NCBI GenBank assembly: GCA_021827245.1
Contig: JAKAWN010000052.1
Coordinates: 1-22,998 of the forward strand
Direction: 5' to 3'
DNA from: Acidobacteriota bacterium
GTDB taxonomy: Bacteria; Acidobacteriota; Terriglobia; UBA7540
Length of the DNA: 22,998 bases
Every line of letters starts with the position of its first letter. The stretch's first letter is position 1. The notes beneath the pieces were generated by a model that made no database searches, had not been told where the DNA came from, and saw only the letters and a list, made by a program, of their open reading frames with translations. The position numbers and the translations under genes are program-made. This document shows, piece after piece, positions 17,601 to 22,998 of this stretch.

Positions 17601-18040
17601 GGAGCGGGATTGTGAGCGCGAGCTCTGGCGCTCCTTTCACCATCACCGCAGGTAAAGACGTGTCGGGAACCGGGCTAGGCCAGGAGCGTGGCGTTCAGGT
17701 TGCGGGGGTGAATCCCTCCGCCTCCGGGCCATGCGGCGGCCAGTTTTGTGTAAGCTACCTCAACAAGGCGGCGTTTACGCAGCCCGCAGCCGGGACGTTC
17801 GGCACACTCGCAAAAGATAGCTTCAGAGGCCCAGGGTATTTTGACTGGGATATGGGCGTGTTCAAGAATTTCCCGGTAACAGAACGCTTCAGACTGCAAT
17901 TCCGGGCGGAGTTCTTCAACACTTTCAATAACGTCAATTTCAGCAACCCGAACAGTAGTGTGAGCGCCGGCGGTTTCGGGACCATCACAGGCGCAAATTC
18001 TCCGCGAATCGGGCAGTTGGCGCTCAAGCTGTTCTTCTGA
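14690..18040 (+). CDS. TonB-dependent outer-membrane receptor 2 (carboxypeptidase-regulatory-like, Oar type)
   Basis: The product is 1116 residues. ATG 14690 is chosen because AGGGAGG (14675-14681) lies 8 bases upstream; the in-frame ATG at 14654 would add 12 residues. A signal peptide (to about residue 35, GYAQA) precedes a carboxypeptidase-regulatory-like domain (about 36-120: GTISGNVTDPSGAVIPGAKV). The plug contains GLPLNGRNAVQLMTLVPG, the ELDGANYVD segment and VVTKSGTNQFHGDLFEF. The beta-barrel ends in Phe-Phe, a normal outer-membrane signal. Paired Cys residues in NPCPVNATTTC and GPCGGQFC may form loop disulfides. It clearly belongs to the same family as receptor 1 but differs through most of the barrel, suggesting a different ligand. 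It lies between two GH2 genes, and no SusD-like lipoprotein is present. Confidence 0.9.
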   Translation: MKDRWRPCLAWQGMLATIALALVFGFCPVRGYAQAFGTISGNVTDPSGAVIPGAKVTATETGTTFSRTATTGRNGQYVIPNLRPTQYDMTVEANGFKKVIRKGITLLANQSATVDFHLQLGSTVQSVTVTGGAPLVNTTTQTLSSVVGRERMVGLPLNGRNAVQLMTLVPGVTGVSPATTTSQSTLPGATNANINGSRNNQTSYELDGANYVDQYYNVNIPFPFPDALQEFSVQTDNYSARYGGNAGGVVNVVTKSGTNQFHGDLFEFVRNPVFNARNFFSVDRDKIKRNQFGGTFGGPVVIPHVYNGHDRTFFFVGYQGETYRDVSTSHTFVPTPDELNGNFSALLDASNPNNPTGKATQIDNPWPYAIGTTGPGQPFPGNIIPASGLDPAALNLAQNYLPHVGGDGGVFYTHPTVQDITQVILRLDHRLGDKDTLTGRWYKDHVNFVPQNPAGNLLGYAAGYDQPVNNIMIQETHTFRPNLLNQASFTFSNVPTEKTFTSNSPNAATFGVQLPWLPTTKWIQNIDVSGAFGINGGAKGPFNNKDYGFQDNLSWVLGRHNIDLGMSYDRSIVNLGDQYLAQGAFSFNATSTNYSLASFLLGYMNNFHQGYGEYKNNRNNFWAFYFNDSFHATRRLTLNYGLRYEPYFPWREIKGRAEQFSPSNYYAGVMSQKFINAPPGLLFPGDKGVPFDGVTGNYSNFAPRVGFAYDLTGNGKTSIRGGAGFFYDSQTAGVINNRFADITPFSPQVSLSPSPGPFSEPLRGYSGYYPFPFTYPPASDTPFSLPVLVITYDPSTKYLVPVTYEWDMAVEREFAHNMMLQVAYVGSVSRHNKETIQLNPCPVNATTTCKDSLRLFAPYYGQVAMDGQDVNSNFNALEVTFKKQMTKKLSLDVAYTYSKALDDIPNGGNNNDINSDSSSPIPWFMPGRHQFDYGPAGFDRTHNLVVSYVWALPALSGANWLERGALGNWEWSGIVSASSGAPFTITAGKDVSGTGLGQERGVQVAGVNPSASGPCGGQFCVSYLNKAAFTQPAAGTFGTLAKDSFRGPGYFDWDMGVFKNFPVTERFRLQFRAEFFNTFNNVNFSNPNSSVSAGGFGTITGANSPRIGQLALKLFF

Positions 18041-18091
18041 ACGGACCCGTGCGAGAAGGGCAAGGTCCCTACCGCAAGCACAGATGGCAAC

Positions 18092-18125
18092 GGGCGGGCA
18101 GGTCCGTAAGGACCTCCCGCTCTTT
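18092..18125 (+). terminator. Probable intrinsic terminator after receptor 2
   Basis: GCGGG-C-AGGTCC (18094-18105), a GTAA tetraloop and GGACCTCCCGC (18110-18120) form an 11-bp GC-rich stem with a single bulged C. TCTTT follows immediately. The GNRA-type loop and the short T-run make it the best terminator candidate in the window, 50 bases after the receptor stop. Confidence 0.65.
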
Positions 18126-18200
18126 GCATGTTGACCAAGTCGTTTGTCTGCCGGACAATTGCTTGGACTTGTGGCGCGACAGGCGGATGGGGGGAGGAAA

Positions 18201-20813
18201 ATGATCAAACAGCTGAAGCGTGGCGCAGTGGTGTTCGTGCTGGGAGCGGTGTGTCTGTCGGTGGGTTGTTCTCCGTCGGGCACGAGCCAGCCGGGAGAGG
18301 TGTGGCATGCTCCTGAGCCGGCGCGGACAGTTCAATTGCTCGACACAGGCTGGATGCTGCACAAAGAGCCGGGATTTCGCCAATGGCCGCCGGAGCCACA
18401 ATTGACCGACGCGCAGATCAAAGAGCTGCACTGCCCCCCGCCGGGCAGAGAGTGGGAGCCGGTTCAACTGCCCGATGATTACGTCGTCATGGGGAAGTTT
18501 TCCCGCGAACCGAACGCCTCGCTGCTGGCGGGCGGTGGCAAATGTCTGCCTGGCGGCCGGGAATGTGGGCCGTCTGGCGAAGCGACTGCTGTGAAGAATC
18601 CTCACCTCAAACGCAGCGCCTACGGCGGGCACGGATATCTGCCTGTGTATCCCGCGTGGTACCAACACAGCATCTCCATTCCGGCGTCAGCCAAAGGCAA
18701 GAATGTCTGGCTCAACTTTGGCGGGATCTACCGTGACGCCATTATCTTCGTCAACGGGAAATTCGTTGACCAGCACCCCAGCGGGTACACAGGGTTTCGC
18801 CTGAACATCAGCGACGAGGTTCATTATGGCGCGAAGAACGAAGTAGCGGTATTCGTCGACCCGCGCTGGTTTGAAGGGTGGTTCTACGAAGGCGGCGGAA
18901 TCTATCGGCATGTGCGGTTGATAATCACTGACAAGCTGCAGGTTTCACCGTGGGGGACGTTTGTGATATCGAAAGTCCCCGGGCCGATCCACTACGGCTC
19001 GTCTGAGGGCGACCAGACGGCAGCGGATCTGACCATTCAGACGACTGTGCGCAATGACCATCAGACCAGCCGGGACTTTACTTTGGTGTCGCAAGTGATT
19101 GATCCGGCCGGGAAAATTGTTGCCTCGGCTTCCAACTCCGAAACACTGACAGCCGGGAAAGAGCAGACATTTAATCAGCATGTGTCTCTGAAAAACGCAC
19201 TGCTCTGGTCACTGCAGTATCCTAACCTGTACCGGCTGGCGACCACCCTTCGCTCCGGTGGCTCAACCATTGACAACAAGCTGACTACTTTCGGTATCCG
19301 CACCATCCGGTTTGATCCGGACCACGGCTTCTTTCTTGACGGCAAGCATGTTGAAATTCGTGGCACCTGCAATCATCAGGGTTTCCCTGGAGTGGGTATC
19401 GGCGTGCCGGATAATCTGTGGGCTTGGCGCATTGCCAAGCTGAAAGCAATGGGAGCCAATGCTTACCGCTGCGCGCACAATCCTGTTGCCCAGACGTTCT
19501 ACCGCGCCGCTGACCGGATGGGCATGCTGGTGATGGATGAGAATCGCCACCTGGGCGATACCTATTCGGTCAAGACCAAAATGGGCACACCCTATTCCAA
19601 CCTTTCGGATCTCAAGTGGATGATTCTTGCTCACCGCAATCACCCGTCGATCATCATGTGGTCGATGTGCAATGAGGAACCCCTGGAGTCAACACCCTAT
19701 GGCGCCATGATCTTTGCTGCGATGAAGGCGGTCGTGGAGAGGCTCGATCCCACGCGCCCGACGACCAGCGCGATGAACGGCGGGTATACAAAGGACGGAT
19801 TCATCTCCGTTGAAGGCATTCTCGGCATGAACTACCACAACAACGAATTTGCCAAGATACACGCCGAATATCCACACCTCATGATTTATGGCAGTGAGGA
19901 TATCAACTCAAAAACCTCGCGCGGAACGGTCACGACAAGCCCCGACACTGGCCTGTGTGCAGAATACGGCTGCTGGCTGACTCCCGGTGGAGAGGCTAAC
20001 GGAGGCTTTCCTTGGGATTCCTGGGCGCCGGTGATGGAAAACCCCTTTGTGGCCGGTGAATTTGAGTGGACCGGTTTTGACTACCGCGGTGAACCCAATC
20101 CCTTCAGCTGGCCGGCTGTAACCAGCCAGACCGGGGCAATGGACCTTTGCGGATTCCCCAAAGCGGTTTACTACTACTGGAAAGCATGGTGGGGCAAGAA
20201 GCCCACGGTTTATGTCTTCCCCAACTGGAGTTTTCCAAAGGCCATGACCGGCAAGGATGTTCTTGTTCGGGCGTATTCAAACTGCGAACGCGTGGAGTTG
20301 AAGCTCAACGGCAGGAGCCTGGGGACCCAAGCCATGCCGCGCTACAAATACGTGGAATGGCACGTCCCGTATGCTCCAGGCAAACTGGAGGCAATAGGAT
20401 ATAACGACGGGCAGGTTGCTGCGGAGTACACGGTTCAGACTGCCGGGCCGCCGGTCGCTCTAAAGCTCACCGAAGAAGTCGGTCACCTGGCGGCCAACGG
20501 AGAAGACGTTGCGCCAATTGCGGTGGCACTGGTGGATGCCAAAGGCCAGGTCGTTCCTGGGGCCGATAACCTGGTCCATTTTTCGGTTTCGGGGGACGGA
20601 ACGCTGGCCGGTGTGGCCAATGGGAACCCATCCAGCCATGAAGCCAATGTGGCCGATCAACGCAAAGCCTTTCGAGGTCTCTGCATGGTTCTGGTGAGGG
20701 CTGATGACCACCCCGGAGCCATTACCGTCAAAGCCCAAGCTTCAGGAATTAAGCCCGCCAGTATCGTTATTCATACAACGGCGGCTTCAACGGGAAGACA
20801 GGCTGGTTTGTGA
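18201..20813 (+). CDS. Lipoprotein GH2 beta-galactosidase-type enzyme
   Basis: The product is 870 residues from ATG 18201, preceded by GGGGAGG with a short 3-base spacing. The signal ends in a lipobox-like LSVGC with the lipidated Cys at 23 and Ser after it, so membrane anchoring is expected. A GH2 jelly roll (WLNFGGIYRDAIIFVNGK) contains an extra Gly/Cys-rich loop near KCLPGGRECG. An Ig-like domain and a TIM barrel with HVEIRGTCNHQG follow. The predicted acid/base is Glu492 in HPSIIMWSMCNEE, and the predicted nucleophile is Glu566 in MIYGSED. The later FEWTGFDYRGEPNPFSWP and DLCGFPKAVYYYWKAWW motifs are typical of the bacterial beta-galactosidase branch that carries DUF4982. A DUF4982-like domain (SNCERVELKLNGRSLG) and a final Ig-like domain complete the protein. 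It likely removes beta-galactose from glycans at the cell envelope. Confidence 0.88.
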   Translation: MIKQLKRGAVVFVLGAVCLSVGCSPSGTSQPGEVWHAPEPARTVQLLDTGWMLHKEPGFRQWPPEPQLTDAQIKELHCPPPGREWEPVQLPDDYVVMGKFSREPNASLLAGGGKCLPGGRECGPSGEATAVKNPHLKRSAYGGHGYLPVYPAWYQHSISIPASAKGKNVWLNFGGIYRDAIIFVNGKFVDQHPSGYTGFRLNISDEVHYGAKNEVAVFVDPRWFEGWFYEGGGIYRHVRLIITDKLQVSPWGTFVISKVPGPIHYGSSEGDQTAADLTIQTTVRNDHQTSRDFTLVSQVIDPAGKIVASASNSETLTAGKEQTFNQHVSLKNALLWSLQYPNLYRLATTLRSGGSTIDNKLTTFGIRTIRFDPDHGFFLDGKHVEIRGTCNHQGFPGVGIGVPDNLWAWRIAKLKAMGANAYRCAHNPVAQTFYRAADRMGMLVMDENRHLGDTYSVKTKMGTPYSNLSDLKWMILAHRNHPSIIMWSMCNEEPLESTPYGAMIFAAMKAVVERLDPTRPTTSAMNGGYTKDGFISVEGILGMNYHNNEFAKIHAEYPHLMIYGSEDINSKTSRGTVTTSPDTGLCAEYGCWLTPGGEANGGFPWDSWAPVMENPFVAGEFEWTGFDYRGEPNPFSWPAVTSQTGAMDLCGFPKAVYYYWKAWWGKKPTVYVFPNWSFPKAMTGKDVLVRAYSNCERVELKLNGRSLGTQAMPRYKYVEWHVPYAPGKLEAIGYNDGQVAAEYTVQTAGPPVALKLTEEVGHLAANGEDVAPIAVALVDAKGQVVPGADNLVHFSVSGDGTLAGVANGNPSSHEANVADQRKAFRGLCMVLVRADDHPGAITVKAQASGIKPASIVIHTTAASTGRQAGL

Positions 20814-21194
20814 TCGATTTCCGACATTCGCACATGTTGCAGCATAAATCCTGTTATGGCTTCCCGAAACAGGACGCCAATGTATAGTCGAGCCCTTAGG
20901 TCAGGAAATGCAACGAGTCTGGATTACAAGACAAAACTCTTGCTGAAAGGACCATAAAAGCAGCCTTTCCTCATACTGTAGCAAGCCTGCGTTGGGTACA
21001 GGGATTAACTTCGTGAGCCGAGGTGCAGCCGCGCGAGTGAGTGGGCCATTGAAACTGCAGGAATTCAGGCAAACCATCTGCTTGTCTTTCTCAAAGTCGT
21101 TACGCCCAGGCGTCCTGACCTTTGGTCGGCGGCTTTGCTTTGCGCTTTTTGCCCGGAATTGAAGCACGAAATTAGAAACTGGAGGACGATCATT
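20814..21194. other. Intergenic region between the GH2 lipoprotein and GH27 genes
   Basis: About 380 bases hold no recognisable coding sequence. The only clear structure is a nested inverted repeat. CTTGCTGAAAGG (20939-20950) can pair with CCTTTC (20964-20969) and, past a 10-base bulge, with AGCAAG (20980-20985). It could be a transcript-end structure or a small RNA element. No strong -35/-10 pair was found upstream of the GH27 gene. Confidence 0.5.
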
Positions 21195-22400
21195 ATGCGA
21201 CGACGAGATTTTCTTGGAGCAGGAATGGCACTTGCGGCAATACCTGGAACGGCAGCCGCGCTTACGGGAATGAAACCGATGTCTGCGGGCGACCCGCCTG
21301 GAGAGGAAACGAACCCAAGCGCCAAGCTGGCTCTGACTCCGCCGATGGGGTGGAATAGTTGGAATCACTTCCATCTGAACATCAACGAAGCCATTATTCG
21401 TGCGCAGGCCAAGGCGATGGTGGACAGCGGCATGAAGGAGGCCGGCTACGAGTACGTGGTGATTGATGGCGGGTGGGAAGGTTACCACAATGCCCAGGGT
21501 GTGTTTATCCCGGATATTCTCAAGTTTCCGAATATGAAAGGGCTGTTCGATTACATTCACAGCCTGGGTCTGAAGGTGGGAATTCACGACAGCCCCGGGC
21601 CGGTGACCTGTTCGGGGCGCGAAGCCAGTTACGGGCATGAGCGGCAGGACGCGGAGACCTTTGCGAGCTGGGGCTTGGATTTCATCAAGTACGACTGGTG
21701 CAGTGCAAGGCTGGTCTATAAACCGGACCAGATGAAGGCGGTCTACGAGAAATTTCATCAGGACTTGGTGCGCACCGGGCGACCGATCTTATACAGCATC
21801 TGCCAATACGGCCTCCAGGACGTCTGGAAATGGGGAGCGTCGGTGGGAGGCAATATGTGGCGAACCACCGGCGACATTTCGGATAACTACTACCACATGG
21901 CCTACATCGGCTTTGAGCAGAACGGGCTTGAGAAATACGCGGGGCCCGGCCACTGGAACAACCCAGGCGCGTTAGAAGTTGGAAATGGCGGAATGACAAA
22001 CGAAGAATATCGCACGCACATGAGTCTCTGGTGCATACTTGCGGCTCCTCTGTTTGCGGGCAATGACCTGACGAAGATGAGTCCGGAAACACTGTCCATT
22101 CTGGCCAACCGGGAAGTGATTGCGGTGGACCAGGACCGGGCTGGAATCCAGGGACATCGGGTGTGGCAGGAGGGCCCGATGGAAATCTGGATGAAGCCGC
22201 TGGCGGATGGGAGCAAAGCGGTGGGAATGTTCAACCGGGAAGAGGGCGAAATGACCATGACGTTAAGGTTCACAGACATCGGCGTCACGGGAGCGGCGAA
22301 GTTGCGCGACCTTTGGGCCCACAAGGACCTGGGGACCTTCAACGGCAGTTACACCACCAGCGTGCCGAAACATGGGGTGGTCATGTTGAGGGCAGAATAG
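21195..22400 (+). CDS. Tat-exported GH27 alpha-galactosidase-type enzyme
   Basis: The product is 401 residues from ATG 21195, with GGAGG 9 bases upstream. The frame runs open to 21135, but the upstream part is not signal-like. A twin-arginine signal (MRRRDFLGAG and a hydrophobic stretch to GTAAA) directs export. The GH27 TIM barrel starts with LTPPMGWNSWNHF and continues with YVVIDGGW and GLKVGIHDSPG. The predicted nucleophile is Asp167 in FIKYDWC. The predicted acid/base is Asp227 in WRTTGDISD. The normally very conserved WNDPDML segment reads WNNPGAL here (254-260), so two acidic residues are lost, while EVGNGGMTNEEYRTHMSLW after it is normal. A C-terminal beta-sandwich closes the protein. 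GH27 enzymes retain configuration and release terminal alpha-galactose or alpha-GalNAc. Specificity may be altered here. Confidence 0.87.
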   Translation: MRRRDFLGAGMALAAIPGTAAALTGMKPMSAGDPPGEETNPSAKLALTPPMGWNSWNHFHLNINEAIIRAQAKAMVDSGMKEAGYEYVVIDGGWEGYHNAQGVFIPDILKFPNMKGLFDYIHSLGLKVGIHDSPGPVTCSGREASYGHERQDAETFASWGLDFIKYDWCSARLVYKPDQMKAVYEKFHQDLVRTGRPILYSICQYGLQDVWKWGASVGGNMWRTTGDISDNYYHMAYIGFEQNGLEKYAGPGHWNNPGALEVGNGGMTNEEYRTHMSLWCILAAPLFAGNDLTKMSPETLSILANREVIAVDQDRAGIQGHRVWQEGPMEIWMKPLADGSKAVGMFNREEGEMTMTLRFTDIGVTGAAKLRDLWAHKDLGTFNGSYTTSVPKHGVVMLRAE

Positions 22401-22488
22401 TAGCTAATGAACTGAATATCAAGCAGGAAGCGCTGCATTCATCGGTCCAGGCAGAATCGTAAACGGAAACCCCACCCATTCTAGTATC

Positions 22489-22497
22489 TGATATAAT
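22489..22497 (+). promoter_or_regulatory. Extended -10 promoter for the phosphofructokinase gene
   Basis: TGATATAAT is a perfect extended -10 element (TG-n-TATAAT) and no -35 hexamer is visible at the right spacing, as is common for extended -10 promoters. Transcription would start near 22504, about 19 bases before the ATG at 22523, so this gene is probably expressed separately from the glycosidase cluster. Confidence 0.65.
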
Positions 22498-22522
22498 ACA
22501 GCACAGTTGAAAGGGATTACAG

Positions 22523-22998
22523 ATGTCGAGAGACGGAAACGTCGTCGTTGCGCAGGGTGGCGGCCCCACGGTGGTTATCAATGCCAGCCTGTATGGTGTC
22601 GTCCGCGAGGCCGCGCGGGAACTCGGCGCGAAAAGCAACATCTGGGGCGCCCGGAACGGAATCCTGGGCGTGCTGCGGGACCGCTTTGTGGATCTGCGGA
22701 AGCCCGGTGACCGGCTCTGGAAGCAAGTTGTTAACTCGCCGGGATCTGCGCTGGGATCCTGCCGCAAGATGCTGAATGAAGAAGAAGCCACGGAGGCAGT
22801 CCGGCTCTTGAAGGAAAAGGACGTACGGTACTTCTTCTACATTGGTGGCAACGATTCGATGGATACGGCTTTGAAAATGAACCAGGCTGCCCTCGGACTG
22901 CATTACGAGATGAGCTGTTGCGGTATCCCTAAAACGATCGACAATGACCTTCCCCACACTGACCATTGCCCCGGCTTCGGTTCAGCCGCGCGCTATAT
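22523..22998 (+). CDS. 6-phosphofructokinase, probably pyrophosphate-dependent (partial, N-terminal 158 residues)
   Basis: The frame starts at ATG 22523 with AAAGGGA about 7 bases upstream and runs off the window. The N-terminus shows the PfkA-family phosphate-binding pattern (VAQGGGPTVVINASL). A GGNDS motif follows, with Asp111 where ATP-dependent enzymes carry Gly (GGDGS). Next comes PKTIDNDL, with Lys137 where ATP enzymes have Gly. In this family that Asp plus Lys combination is the signature of pyrophosphate-dependent enzymes. The segment TDHCPGFGSAARY is also typical. The enzyme would reversibly phosphorylate fructose 6-phosphate in cytoplasmic glycolysis, a natural endpoint for hexoses released by the neighbouring glycosidases. 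The first variable position of the motif is Asn rather than the common Asp. The C-terminal half is not available. Confidence 0.88.
   Translation, partial: MSRDGNVVVAQGGGPTVVINASLYGVVREAARELGAKSNIWGARNGILGVLRDRFVDLRKPGDRLWKQVVNSPGSALGSCRKMLNEEEATEAVRLLKEKDVRYFFYIGGNDSMDTALKMNQAALGLHYEMSCCGIPKTIDNDLPHTDHCPGFGSAARY

Noticed and set aside
3948..18040. SusC/SusD-type system
   Set aside because: The receptors have the carboxypeptidase-regulatory plus plug plus barrel layout, but no SusD-like lipoprotein lies in the window. The only lipoprotein is a GH2 enzyme.
1..22998. CRISPR arrays, tRNA or rRNA genes, insertion sequences
   Set aside because: No regularly spaced repeats, cloverleaf-like genes, rRNA segments or transposase frames were recognised by eye on either strand.

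Overview
The window reads as about 23 kb of a GC-moderate Gram-negative genome, most likely an Acidobacteriota member (Terriglobia-like soil or sediment lineage). That rests on two very large TonB-dependent outer-membrane receptors that each open with a carboxypeptidase-regulatory-like domain, the 'Oar-like' receptor type expanded in Acidobacteriota, with no SusD partner, and on the Tat-exported glycosidases. The taxonomic call is inference.

Left edge (1-1760): the 5' end of an unidentified minus-strand membrane or secreted protein; a DUF4019-type gene whose signal-peptide part is cut from the mature domain by an in-frame amber codon; and, convergent with it, a tartrate/D-malate/3-isopropylmalate-type decarboxylating dehydrogenase. 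Next on the minus strand is a secreted GH63/trehalase-like (alpha/alpha)6 glycosidase (1949-3199). A 0.75 kb intergenic region with small palindromes follows and separates the minus-strand genes from a long plus-strand cluster.

Main cluster (3948-22400, all plus strand): TonB-dependent receptor 1; two tandem but diverged GH65-type hydrolases (one Sec-type, one Tat-type signal); a Tat-exported GH2 enzyme behind its own candidate promoter; TonB-dependent receptor 2; a lipoprotein GH2 beta-galactosidase-type enzyme; and a Tat-exported GH27 alpha-galactosidase-type enzyme. The right edge starts a probable pyrophosphate-dependent 6-phosphofructokinase with a perfect extended -10 promoter.

Together this looks like a SusD-less polysaccharide/oligosaccharide utilisation locus. 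The receptors would bring glycans into the periplasm, where alpha-glucosidases (GH65, GH63-like), beta-galactosidases or related enzymes (GH2) and an alpha-galactosidase (GH27) trim them to hexoses. A mixed glucose/galactose glycan is therefore the best guess. One specific hypothesis is the Glc-alpha-1,2-Gal disaccharide of collagen-type glycoproteins, because animal GH65 hydrolases cleave exactly that linkage. Kojibiose-type glucans and plant galactosides are alternatives. No regulator, inner-membrane sugar transporter, SusD or tRNA/rRNA gene was seen in the window.
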